A DNA stretch of 64,000 bases, from the NCBI GenBank assembly GCA_037367405.1, contig JAZKJV010010753.1, positions 310,001-374,000 on the forward strand, given 5' to 3'. Every line of letters begins with the position of its first letter. The stretch's first letter is position 1. Source of the DNA: Ottelia alismoides (lineage: Eukaryota > Streptophyta > Magnoliopsida > Alismatales > Hydrocharitaceae). The notes below the pieces were generated by a model. The model did not search any database. It saw only the letters and a program-made list of their open reading frames with translations, and had not been told where the DNA came from. Positions 1 through 11,449 of this stretch are shown here, in pieces. The position numbers and the translations under genes were made by a program.

Positions 1-1411
1 CAAGTATCCGCAGAGAAGGCACATTATCCTTGAAAGAGTTTAGGATAATTTTATTGTTGACATAAGTATCTAAGCATTGAGAAAATGGATAATTAAATGT
101 GATTTAATTACCATGAATAACATGAATTTGATTCATATTATAGGGAGAGTTATATTAGATAATTAAATGTCATTTACGTATCAAAGATGTGAATAATGTG
201 AATGTGATTCATATTATTTGGGACATGAGAATAGAGATCCAAGATGATTAAATGTGATTTAATTATCATTGATATGAATAATGTGGATAGCAATATCCAT
301 ATTAGTCATATATTATAAATGTGATTTATAATATATAAGAGAGAGCTATTTGTAATTTACATTTGTTAATTAAATGTTGATGTGAATTGGATTCACATAG
401 GACAATTAATTGAAAATGTATTTCACATTTTATTTTGGGATGTGAATGTGATTCACAATTTTCCAATGGCAAAACTGCAATATTCAAAAAATAATTATGA
501 ATTATTTTTGTATAATAATTTACAACAAGTGTTGTTGTAAATCTTGAAGATTTCCATGGAATAATGTAATCTCATGACATGAGATTGCCACCAAATCCCA
601 TATTATGGAAGGAGGCAATCTTCATTCCATAAATCTCCATGCTTGAATGATTTAATTTGAGAATAAATCATATTTATTTATCAATATATATTTAATCTAA
701 ATAAAATTAATTGTTGTTGGTTTTTTACCAACAAAATCTTGGCCATTAAAAGAAATACAAATTAATGTAAGCCATTAAATTTGTGTTATCCATGGATTGA
801 GATCAATGGATCCCAAAATATTATAAAAGGAGAGGCACCCCTTGCTCTTCTTTGTTACAACAACAAGTGAGACAACAACTCTCTCTCTCTCTCTCTCTCT
901 CTACATGCCTACTATCTCTATCTCTCTAATGTGGTCATCCACCACAGATGCCCTAAAGAGATTCTCCATCGTCGCAACATCGTTGTTATGCTGCTCGATG
1001 GTTTGCTCGTGGATCACCGTCTACTTCGGCATGCCGTGCTCGTGAAGAAGACATCATGTCTCGTTTGTCAAGATCAAGAGATCCGTGGCTTGGATCATCA
1101 ACATGGATTGCGAGGAGCACGTGTTTCATCAACATGCTCGCGTGCATCTCCTTCGTCGGATCGGACATGAGAAAGGAGGTTTCTTCATTTAGAGACTCGA
1201 TCACAACCACGCTTTAAGAGGTAATCCTATTACTTGTTTGTGGTTTAAGCAAAATGATCCGAGAAGTGTTCTTGGATCATGTGGTTTTGTCACATGAAAT
1301 TTTTTAATTTCCGTTGCATCGAGCAACTAGTGCGACTAGTCGCTCCCGATCGCATACGATGCGATCCTCATGCTTCCGTGATGCGCTTAAGGATTTAACT
1401 AATATCCTTCA
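1..1411 (+). repeat. LTR A1 of copia family A (left part outside window)
   Basis: Right-hand 1.4 kb of a long terminal repeat. It aligns throughout with 19319-20753 (LTR A2) and 27605-29064 (LTR A3); by that alignment about 1.2 kb of its left end lies outside the window. It ends in ATATCCTTCA and is followed after two bases by an initiator-Met primer site, so it acts as the 5' LTR of the internal region to its right. Parts seen: AT-rich U3, a perfect 9-bp inverted repeat with one-base spacer at 568-586, a TATA box near 820, a CT microsatellite at about 879-902 and a GC-richer R/U5 stretch to the end. Small open frames around 842-1210 lie in repeat DNA and are not called as genes. Confidence 0.93.
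820..830 (+). promoter_or_regulatory. TATA box of LTR A1
   Basis: TATTATAAAAG lies about 50 bases upstream of the CT-rich leader. The same box occupies the same LTR position in A2 and A3, which supports a Pol II retroelement promoter. A decayed form of the inverted repeat around CCATGGAT lies just upstream at 790-810. Confidence 0.7.
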
Positions 1412-1413
1412 AA

Positions 1414-1429
1414 TGGTATCAGAGCCAGG
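1414..1429 (+). other. Primer-binding site, family A internal 1
   Basis: TGGTATCAGAGCCAGG, two bases after the LTR end, is the usual plant copia primer site complementary to the 3' end of initiator Met-tRNA. It fixes the LTR boundary at 1411. Confidence 0.92.
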
Positions 1430-3156
1430 TTGATGGTTTTGGATGTGATCCATGAACCGAGGACGACTTGGGTTCATTTGGGTTTGCGAAAGTTTTCTTG
1501 CATTTCATTTTCGCATCTCTGTTTAGTGATTATTTTCGACCTTGTTTAAATTATTTAAACACGAAAATAATAATTTTATTTTGTTCTCCATTAAATAAGA
1601 AAACCATAGGATCCTAGTTTACGTAATTTGGATTCCGTATGCTTGAGATATGACTATTTTAGTGAACATGTATCCACTGTTTCGGGAACTGCGGAGCATG
1701 ACGTAAGTAAGATGTCAATTGCGGATTTGATACGCCTTGAAATGAGTGAAAACTATATGTTGTAAATCAAATTAACAAAATTTTAGAACTTATTTTGCTT
1801 AATTTGGATTTAAATTGATTGATATATGGTATTTTTAGTAAGAGAGGGTCACTGCTGGAAATACTTTCCTAATCAAGAACCTAGTGATTGTGATTTAATC
1901 AATTAGTAAAATTAAATTATTTAATTTCCTAGAATAATTGTGCATAAATATTTATGAAATATTTGATGGTAATTATTTCCTTAAATGACATAGCCTTAAC
2001 CAATAATTGATTAGATGTGATCTAGATCACAAAATTGGTTATATGATATACATGATCTACATTCCATCAAACATGTTGCTTGAATAGGATTTGAGATTTG
2101 CTTAGCAAAACTAATTTTAATGTTAACCAAAATTGTTTTGATTATTATTATATGGTATAATTTTGGTAAGAACCAATGGTCATCTCAAGTACAAAGTGAT
2201 CTATTTTGCATTATCCTTTCCCGAGGTGGATATGATGTCTAGTCGGGGAGCGTTGAGGTAGCATGTTGTACCGTGTGCGGTCTATCCCACTCCCATCAGT
2301 ACTGCCATGACAACGAGTAGGGTTAGTATAATGCTTAAGAAATCATGATGTATTTCTAATTATTAAAATTCAAAATAATATGTTTTTGAGATAATACCAT
2401 AATTCAAGTAACAACTAAGAATGTTGGACAATAATTGGATCATCAATTTAATATGATTAGATTAATTGGAATCCAATTAAATTTAGACACTCTATTATAA
2501 ATACATGTGTTATTTTCCTTGTAAGATTTAATCATAATGAATATGATTCATAATGATTAATTAGAATTTGAATATGATATGGAGGATCACATAAGTGACA
2601 TCCATGGTCTCCCGTCAAGGCGAAGGGTTCCGTCGACAGAAATTATATGTAGAAGACGCCTGTCCGAAGTGACAACTCCTGCATACAATCCATTTGGATC
2701 GGGCTCTTCACTTCTCTAAAGAGTAAGGACGTATGTGTAGTGACCCCAATATCGGGTCCTCGTATTATTGGGGCGATATGTATTGCGCATAGCGAGTTGT
2801 ATTCCGGTTGATGCTTGGTTCAATTAATGATGGGTCAACATCACCTTAGGGGCGGTGGGCCTGGGTGTTAAAGACCTAATTGGGAGATGCAAGTTGGACT
2901 TGTAAGGCGGAATGTGTTCCCGCTTCTTTTTATCCAAGTTATAGGTTCTCATATTATTGGGATATAACAAGATAAGGAAGGAGATCCCAGATCTTGCTTG
3001 AGATATAATGGTAAGTATATCTCTTACATTTAAAGTGATTAAGGGAACGAACTTTCATTGTTGACAAGGCAAGACAACTTTGATATAAAAACTCCTAAAT
3101 CAAAGTAAAATATGTATATATATAAATATATTACTTATGCAAATTTCTTATTTCAG
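1430..3156 (+). other. Untranslated leader of family A internal 1
   Basis: About 1.7 kb between the primer site and the gag relic with no sustained reading frame. It aligns with 20772-22832 and with the B leader at 11953-13736. Two blocks are clearly better conserved than the gag-pol relic downstream: 2211-2330 (TTTCCCGAGGTGGATATG onward) and about 2575-2740 (GGAGGATCACATAAGTGACA onward). The leader ends in a probable intron at 3011-3156. Its conservation beside a decayed coding region suggests an RNA role such as packaging or dimerisation; that is inference. Confidence 0.7.
3011..3156 (+). other. Putative leader intron, family A internal 1
   Basis: Donor GGTAAGTAT at 3010-3018 and acceptor TTCTTATTTCAG ending at 3156, 146 nt apart and AT-rich, just before the position matching the gag start of element B. 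The same donor occurs in A internal 2 (22360) and B (13583). Splicing itself cannot be shown from sequence. Confidence 0.5.
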
Positions 3157-3413
3157 ATAATCCTTCATTAAACCCACTCAATTCTATACTCAATAATAAC
3201 CAGTAACATATCATAGATTGGACTCATGATCCATATATTGTACTTGCAATTGGACACATAATGTATGTGGTTGCAATGTGCAAGTTTCCTCATAATAATG
3301 AGGAATGGCAAATAAATAGATAATAGGACTACAACCCTAGGGTTTGTATGTCTCTATAGTCTTGATCTCTCATCGGATGTACTTTGGAAGTGACATGTCG
3401 ATGATGATCGCAA
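3157..3413 (+). pseudogene. gag 5' relic, family A internal 1 (left of solo LTR)
   Basis: Aligns with the beginning of gag in element B (13737 onward): CCCACT follows a lost start codon (ATT where B has ATG), then the same phase continues with many substitutions. There is no usable frame. A solo LTR interrupts it at 3414; the sequence resumes at 5966. Confidence 0.6.
3409..3413. repeat. Left target-site duplication of solo LTR (CGCAA)
   Basis: CGCAA directly before the LTR end TGAAAGATAT and again directly after the other end at 5961-5965. The homologous A internal 2 has a single CGCAA at 23085-23089 with no insertion. Confidence 0.95.
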
Positions 3414-3980
3414 TGAAAGATATTGAGTATCCTTAAGCGCATCACGGAAGCGTGTCGATCGCATCGTATGCAATCGGAGCAACTAGTCGCACTAGATGCT
3501 AGATGCAGCGGAAATTAAAATTTTTAAATCTAAAGATGAAACCACATGATCATAGGAACACTTCTCGGATCGTTTCATCAAACCACAAAGTACAAGGAAT
3601 ACCTCTTGAAGCGTGATTGTGATCGTAAGATCCCAAAGTAGAGATCCTCCTGTCTCAAGTCCGATCCACGAAGAACGCACTTGCGGGCACGATGATGAGT
3701 CGCGTCTTTCCCGCAATCCTCGATGAAGATCCAAGCAATGTATCTCCTGATTTCATCAAATGAAATCCGTCGTATTCCTTTAGAGTAAGAAACTCCAAAG
3801 AAGAAGGAGATCCTCGAGTCGCCGAAGAAGAAGCCGAGAGTCTCTCCTTTCTCAACACAAGATGGACGACCATCTTTTGGAGGAGAGAAAGAGAAAGGGC
3901 GAGAATATGAGAGAGAGAGAGAGAGTTGTAACCTTGTGCAACTCTTAGTAATGTACCTTGGAAGGCTACCCTAGCCCTCC

Positions 3981-3990
3981 TTTTATATTA
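3981..3990 (-). promoter_or_regulatory. TATA box of the 3414-5960 solo LTR
   Basis: Minus-strand TAATATAAAA next to the perfect inverted repeat at 4000-4019 (CCATGGAT, four-base spacer, ATCCATGG). Position matches the TATA boxes of B. Confidence 0.6.
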
Positions 3991-4220
3991 GTTTAGGATC
4001 CATGGATCTCAATCCATGGGACACATGGATCCAACGGTCAGGCTTGGTCCATGTAAAATAAATGGCTATAATTATTGTTGGTTAAAACCAACAACATTTA
4101 TTTATGATTAAATTAAATATATGTTGCAACATTATCAACACAATTTAATTTAACATAAATCAATTAATTAAGAGATTTACCAAGATAATAAAATGGAGAT
4201 AATGTAGCCTCCTAAAATGG

Positions 4221-4253
4221 GGCGTCACCCATGACTATTTCATAGGTGACGCC
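4221..4253. repeat. Imperfect form of the B-type LTR inverted repeat
   Basis: Arms GGCGTCACCCATGA and TTCATAGGTGACGCC around a short loop, a slightly decayed version of the perfect hairpins at 11191-11223 and 17595-17627. Confidence 0.8.
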
Positions 4254-5960
4254 ACCTCATCAATGGTGGCTTATTATCTCCTTTTTATTATATCATATTA
4301 TCTCTTAATGATTTGTGATTACTATTATCACAAAATTATTCACCAAATTAATTCCAAATTAATTTGTGAATATTTCAATCATGCCATTGAAAATATGTGA
4401 ATCATATTCACATCCCAAACTAACTTGTAAATGACATTTCCAGTTAATTAACAAATGTGAATCCAATCCACATTTAATAATTAATAAATGTTATTTACGA
4501 AATTTCTCTCTCTTGAATATATACATATTATAAATCATATTTACAATACACAAATACTATGGATAATAATATCCACATTCTCTAATCCTTGATAATTAAA
4601 TCCCATTTAATTATCTTGGATAATAATTCTCACAATATGAATCACATTCATATTATGCTTGATAATTAAATCTCATTTAATCATCAAGTTCTTCTTGCTT
4701 GGATATGCATTTCATCAAATGAATTATTCTTGAACCCTTTCAAGAATAATGTGCTTTCTCCGCAGATACTTGGAGATAAGGACAGGGCGATTGTATTATT
4801 CCACGTATAGTGACTTGGATGTTGAGATCCTATCTCAAATCCAGATCTTACGAACCTCCCACAGATGCTTGATTAAATCAAGACCGCAAATCTAATCATT
4901 GCATCTGAATCTCATTCAGACCAATGTCCAACACTTGGACTAAGATCAAATTGCTTCTCTACTGAAAGGAGTCACTAAAATCCAGACCTGTTTCATCACT
5001 CCCTCGGAATGGAAGCGTCATGGATATACAATCGTTTATGATCACATCTCCCTCAGGTATTCCCAATACCTGTACATCCTGCATACTGGAAGACCCATGG
5101 TCAACCCGAAGATCAAGATCAATTTTACACTGTCTTCTACAGGGTTTGGTCACTAAGTTTCTCATTTGATCATTGGGATTTGGTATCGATCATATACTTT
5201 CCAAAAGCATATATCATACCCAGGTCTTGATCATATACTTTTCAAAAGTATATATCAATCCTATAAATTCAGTCAAGCTTCCAAAGCGAGATGACCGTGC
5301 ACGGAATTTGATTCTTCCCAATATCTCATGAGTGAGCTCATGTCTTCCTGTTCAATAGTGAACCTGTATAATCCCTTTGAGAGATCGTATTACTCATATG
5401 CCCTTATATGCACACCAGCACGTCGGTGTATAGACCTTGGTTAGGTCATCAACCTATTGGTCTGCCAAATGTACATACTCAGACATATAGCAATACATTT
5501 GTCTCCGGTCAGAGGATGCGTGCCTATGCTGTGACAGCATTCAACATAGGACTTAGGTTATCTCGATCTCGTTAAGTCAACCCATTGAAGTAACTAATCT
5601 GACACCTCTGAATCTCTATTCTTATGCAGAGGACCTGCATCAAGAGGTCAGTCAGATATCAGCCTATGTGTGAAAGGATTGCCATCTCCTACTCAGGCTG
5701 GAGATCACATCTTAACAATCATTTGACAATGCTTGATGAGTCCTCAATCTAACTCTTCAGATATTCATCCAAGCACCAGCCTCTATCATTCAATAATTGA
5801 GTCAACAACTGTATGATCATTAAGATATCCATGATACATAACCCTAATTGTACAGAGGGACCTATTATGCAAATTATTTATTCTTCATTTCAGATCAGGG
5901 AATGATATTCGCAATAACATTTATTGCATAATGGCTCACCGTGGGCTCACATGTCCAACA

Positions 5961-5965
5961 CGCAA
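5961..5965. repeat. Right target-site duplication of solo LTR (CGCAA)
   Basis: Second CGCAA copy immediately after the solo LTR; the family A internal sequence resumes with TTGTCAAGTAATCC, as at 23090 in the uninterrupted copy. Confidence 0.95.
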
Positions 5966-8900
5966 TTGTCAAGTAATCCTTATAAAATCAATGAAGATAT
6001 TCGTTCATACATATGTGCTCTTGACATTTATCATGAATGAGATGGTTCACTGCATCATGTAGAATGGTGGCTCTATAAGAGATGAAGTATTCAGAATTTT
6101 TGAATACCTACCTGAACCAATGCCTTAAGAGTCTAAATGGTTGTAGATACGATGAGTATCATCATTCTACTGTCTATACTCTAGTCATTCATGTAGCTTC
6201 ACAAAATTCATATTGTATGAAATGAATGAAGCATGTATAAATGTTGAAGTGCTCTTATATTGAAAATCTTTTGAATTCAACATAAGAGATTCTTTGTCTT
6301 GAACAATGGTTGTTTATAATGAAGAGAGCAAAGTGGAAGTGTGGGTTGGACCCATGTGGGAAGGAAGGTCAAAAGAGTTGACTTTATTTCTATGACTCCT
6401 ATATGACATCCAAAGAGTTGGATGAATGCCTGTACTGCAATAAGCTGATGTGTTGATAGTACGACTATCAAGTCTATCCATAATCCTTAGAGAAGGACTC
6501 ATATAGTGCATCATAATAATCTATATCTACATTTTATCATTGAAATTGACTTTCTTATTTGATAAGATAAAGTCGAATAATTGTATCTCAATCTTCTAAC
6601 AACACTTGCAATGGTTTGCACATGATTTAGAAGACTAGAAATTTGATCTTAAGGTTCGTAGTCATCCACATAGATATTGATGCAATTGTTGCAATAATCT
6701 CTGTTGGATTGATAGACTTCTTAATTTCAGTGGGAGAGCCCTTGGTCTTAGAGAATGTCTCTAGGACCTACACATTAGAATACACTCATTGTTTGTTTCT
6801 AAATGTGGAAATAAACATGAATTCTGAAATGTACCAATCGTAAAGAATTATGATGGATATATTTCAGAAAGTAATCTAACAAATAGAGGACTCTACTGAA
6901 CTAGAAAATTAATGAATGGTTCATTAACATTTCTAATAATGAAATTAAACCTTTAAAGACCAATAAGAGGATAAAGATCATTTAACAATGATCTGGCATC
7001 AAACTTTAGACGTTTGCCTGTTGATTTGATCAATAGACAAGTAAGAATGAAACTTTAGAATGTCTAAAATTTCAAAACTTATATACTTATGAATATTGTA
7101 TTCAAAAGTAAAATATGTCCAATACACCCTTCCTTGGGAAAGGTATAAGATGTCAAGATATTCAAGATCTCATACATATTGATGTATGTAGATCATCTAT
7201 ATCATGATAACATTAATGATATGTAACGTCATTAGATGTCTTTTCATCCAAGAAACCTTGAAATATTCAAAGATTTCATTATTTTGGTTTAGAACCAAAG
7301 TTTGAAGGAAGATAAATGAATTTGATCTAATCTAGGTAGCAAGTACTTGTTAGATAAATTAAAAGAATACCTTATGGAGATATGAATATCATTTCTATCT
7401 CAATCCTCCTAAAACACCTTAACTCAATAATGTTATAGGGAGATACAATTGGATCATATGTGACATGAACTTATCAATGATGAGTTTTAGCATAATTATC
7501 CCTTAGTTTCCAGGTATATATATATATATGTAGTAGAGACTACGTTATATATCCTTAATATGGTTCCATGCATGTAACTGGAATCTAGCACTTGAGAGTG
7601 CTGCTTCATTAGGAAAATAAAGGATGGTATTGGATACATACTTTATGACCTTGAGATTCTTAAAATATCTCATCTCTAAGAATGTGATTCTTAGAGGATG
7701 TCTGTCTTGAGAATCAAGACGAAAATGAAGTAAAGGAACTCATTTAATTTTGAGATGATAATGATGATCCTAAAGTTGGAAACTAAAAGGACAATTAAAG
7801 ATGAAACATTAATACCTCTTCAAATAAGATTGAGGATGTATTCCATATGTCAGTTAAGTCCGATAATGATTGGACTTCATGTGATGAAGCTCCTGAGGAT
7901 CATGACATGGAAAGATGGATGTTAGCAGTAGAAGTCTAAGATAGACTTCATAAATAAATGTTGTATATGGACCCTCGAGGATCCACCTATAAGGGTTAGA
8001 CCCATTAAGGTGTAATTGGATCTTCAAGAGAAAGGGAACCTGATGAGAAGGTAGAGACCTTCAAAGCACGGTTCGTAGCCATTAGCTACACATCGAAAGA
8101 GAAGACATTGCTTGTGATGAGACTTGCTCTTCGGTGACCATGTTTAAATAAATAAGGATATTGCTAACTATAGCTACACAACTATACTATGACATCCTCT
8201 AGATGTAAGTCAATATTGCATTCCTATATGAATACCTCTGTGAGAATATTCACATGAAGTTGCCCCAGGGCTTCATGGTTGAGGAAAGCAAGATGTGCAA
8301 GCTAGAGAGCTCCATCTACAGACTCAAATAAGCTTCTTAAAGTTGGAACATAAGATTTAATGAAATTATAAATGTTATCAAATAGAATCTTGATGAACCA
8401 TATGAAGCTTAGTGGGAGTGCCTTTGTATTCATCATGATAAATGTAGATGATATCCTAATCATTTGGAATGATATAAGGATAATAATAAGTGTTTATAAT
8501 CTGGTTGTTCCATAACTTGAGATATGATCTCAAGGATACCTCTTGTATCTTAATTCTGAAGGTGTTCAGAAGCAAAGGGAAGAGGGTGTTGGGACCGTCA
8601 CATTTGTAGTACACCTTGGACATGTTCCAATTTCTTGGAAAATTCCAAGAAAGGCTTCCTTACCTTAAGATATGGTATTGACCTATCTAAAGGGATAACA
8701 CCTCAAAGAGTTGAGAAAGTGAATGCTAGAACATCTTGCACTTGTGCATCAGTTATGAGAAGCTAAATGTATGCTAGATGTGTACAAAAGCTAGATGTCT
8801 ACCATGCAGTGGAGTAGTAAACTGTTACTAATCCAACTATGGAGATAAAACACTTGATTGCAGTGATAACTATATCTTCAAACATGACAAAACTTAGAGA

Positions 8901-9284
8901 TAGTGATCTCAAAGTCTTATTTTCAAAAGTTTAAGACCTTGTAGATAGTGATCTATAAGGGTCTTAACTGTAGATACCTTAGGAGATAGAGATCTCCATG
9001 AATAAGGGTATTCTGATAAGGATTATGGAAATACTTGTTATGATAATTATTAAGCTATAGTGTCAAGGACACTATAACTGACTAGATTGAGTATTGGTTG
9101 CGTAAGATGCAACATTCGCATTATATGTGAGCACTGTTACTAGGAGATATGCAAGTGCCGAAAATGGACTTGGCATAATCTCTTGTGAACAGAGTGACTG
9201 ATCAGCCTACCTAGCTATTTCTCTAAATAGCCTATGATTGTCACTTGAGTGCAGGTTTAAAGATTAGCCCATTAATGGCTCTTT
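5966..9284 (+). pseudogene. Decayed copia gag-pol, family A internal 1
   Basis: Continuation of the copia coding region with no long open frame. Recognisable by alignment to element B: the protease-to-integrase stretch at about 6635-6800 (matches B 14690-14830), integrase relics to about 7600, the start of reverse transcriptase at about 7890-8110 (phases for WIFKRKG and ETFKAR visible) and the 'CKLESSIY' RT segment near 8290. The 3' end matches copia Pol tails before the purine tract. Frameshifts, stops and small deletions are numerous, and most are shared with 22833-26395. No function is expected. Confidence 0.75.
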
Positions 9285-9299
9285 GGGCTCGTGGGAGAT
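9285..9299 (+). other. Polypurine tract, family A internal 1
   Basis: GGGCTCGTGGGAGAT directly before the LTR start TGTTGCACATG; internal 2 has GGGCTAGTGGGGGAT at the same place. It marks the 3' end of the internal region and the plus-strand priming site. Confidence 0.8.
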
Positions 9300-9512
9300 T
9301 GTTGCACATGTGAGCCCATGGCAAGCCATTTTGCAATTAACGTTATTGCAAATATCATTCCCTGATCTGAAGTGAAGAATAAATAATTTGCATAATAGGT
9401 CCCTTAGTACAATTAGGGTTATGTTCCATGGCCATCTTAATTATCATACAACTGTTGATTCTATCATTGAATCATAGAGCCTGGTGCTTGGATGAATATC
9501 TAATGAGTTAGA
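9300..9512 (+). repeat. LTR A2, left fragment
   Basis: First 213 bp of the middle family A LTR, starting TGTTGCACATGTGAGCCC. It stops at TTAGA, where element B is inserted, and resumes at 18340. The uninterrupted order is visible in LTR A3 at about 26600-26640. Confidence 0.94.
9508..9512. repeat. Left target-site duplication of element B (TTAGA)
   Basis: TTAGA precedes TGTTAGACATG, and TTAGA follows the other end at 18335-18339. LTR A3 has a single copy at 26621-26625. Confidence 0.95.
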
Positions 9513-11190
9513 TGTTAGACATGTGAGCCCTGGGCGAACCATTCTTACAATAAATGTTATTGTAATATTTAAGTTTATCAATAAAAGTTATTGATGTTTC
9601 ACTCCCTTTCTGAAATTATATGAATGAATGCAATATAAGGTCCCTCTGTACAATTAGGGTTATGTACCAAGGCCAGCTTGATGATCATATAGCTGTTGAT
9701 TCATTAAATGAATCATAGAGGCTGGTGTTTGGATGAATATCTAAAGAGTTAGATAGAGGACTCATCAAGCACCGTCAAATGATTGTCAAGTGGAGATCTC
9801 CAGCCTGAGTAGGAGATGGCAATCCTTTCTCACATAGGCTGATATCTGACCGACCTCTTGATGCAGGTCCTCTGCATGGGAATTGTGATTCGGAGGTGTC
9901 AGATTAGTTAGGTCAATGGGTTGACTTCACGAGATCGAGATAACTTAAGTCCTATGTTGAATGCTGTCACAGCATAGGCATGCATCCTCTGATCGGAGAC
10001 AGATATATTGCTATATATCTGAGTATGTACATTTGGCAGACCAATAGGTTGATGACCTAACCAAGGTCTATACACCGACGAGCTGGTGTGCATATAAGGG
10101 TATATGAGCAATATGATCTCTCAAAGGGATCATACAGGTTCACTTGTGAACCGGAAGACATGAGCTCACTCATGAGGTATTGTGACCGATCAAATTCCAT
10201 GCATGGTCGTCGTGCTTTGGAAGCATGACATGAATTTGAAGGTATGATATATGCTTTGGGAAAGCATATGATCGATACCAAATCCCAATGACCAAGATTG
10301 AGAAACTTAATGATTAAACCCTGAAGAAGAAAGTATAAAATGATCTTGATCTTCGGGTTGATCATGGGTCTTTTAGTATGCAGGATGTACAGGTATTGGG
10401 AATACCTGAAGGGTGATGTGATCATAAATGATTGTATATCCATGACGCTTCCATTCCGAGGGAGTGATAAAACAGGTATGGATTTTAGTGACTCCTTTCA
10501 GTAGAGAAGCAATCCGATCTTAGTCCAAGTGTTGGACATTGATCTGAATGAGATTCAGATTCAATGAGAAAATTGGATTTGCGGTCTTGATTTAATCAAG
10601 CACCTATGGGAGGTTCGTAAGATCTGGATTTGAGATAAGATCTCAATATCCAAGTCACTATACATGGAATAATACAATCGCCCTGTCCTTATCTCCAAGT
10701 ATCTGCGGAGAAAGCACATTATTCTTGAAAGGGTTCAAGAATAATTCTTTTAATGAAATATCCAAGCAAGGACTTGATGATTAAATGAGATTTAATTATC
10801 AAGCTTAAATATGAATATGATTCATATTATGAAAATGATTATCCAAGATAATTAAATTGTATTTAATTATCAAGGATTAAGAGAATGTGGATAACACTAT
10901 CCATGATATATGTATGTTATAAATGTGATTTATAATATACATATATAAGAGAGAGAATTTATGTAAATAGCATTTGCTAATTAATAATGTGGATTGGATT
11001 CACATTCATTAATTAATTGGAAATGCAATTTACTAATTAGTTTGGGTTGTGAATATGATTCACATAATATTCAATGGCATGATTAAAATATTCACAAATT
11101 AATTTGGAATTAATTTGGTGAATATTTTTGTGATTAATTAAGAAATAATAAGATAAATAAAAGGGAGCCAAATAACCACCATTCATAGGT

Positions 11191-11223
11191 GGCGTCACCC
11201 ATGAATTGTTCATGGGTGACGCC
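11191..11223. repeat. Perfect inverted repeat in B 5' LTR
   Basis: GGCGTCACCCATGAA, loop TTG, then its exact reverse complement. Fifteen base pairs could form a strong hairpin in DNA or RNA. It lies about 230 bp upstream of the TATA box. Other LTR families carry different inverted repeats at the same LTR position. Confidence 0.95.
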
Positions 11224-11449
11224 CCTTATTTTTGAGGGTGGTTGGTTGACTCCATTTTTATTTATCATATTATCTCTTAATTAGTTAATGTTAAATTAAA
11301 TTATGTTGATAATGTTGCAACATTTTTTAATTTAAATTAATGTTGTTGGTTTTAACCAACAACAATCATAGCCATTGATTTAGCATGGACCAAGAATAGC
11401 CCTTGGATCCATGTGTCCCATGGATTGAGATCCATTGGATCCTAAACTA

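Larger units (their letters stand above)
3414..5960 (-). repeat. Solo LTR, copia B-like with A-like central part
   Basis: A complete 2547-bp LTR on the minus strand, from TGAAAG to GTCCAACA in plus-strand reading, with no primer site or internal region on either side and a perfect 5-bp duplication. Such solo LTRs arise by recombination between the two LTRs of one element. The promoter end and the GGCGTCACCC inverted repeat (4221-4253) match family B, whereas about 5180-5280 has the doubled AAAGTATATGATC segment typical of family A and absent from B. It is therefore an intermediate subfamily or a mosaic. Confidence 0.94.

Noticed and set aside
842..1210. Overlapping frames on both strands after the LTR A1 TATA box, with similar frames at 20259-20547 and 63443-63810
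   Set aside because: They lie in the GC-richer R/U5 part of LTRs; different frames are open in different copies and some need non-ATG starts. Similarity is explained by shared LTR sequence.
9908..10443. Minus-strand frames of 67 and 128 codons, repeated at 16312-16847
   Set aside because: They are antisense to U3 of the two B LTRs; the longer one is already broken in the 3' copy. No recognisable domain.
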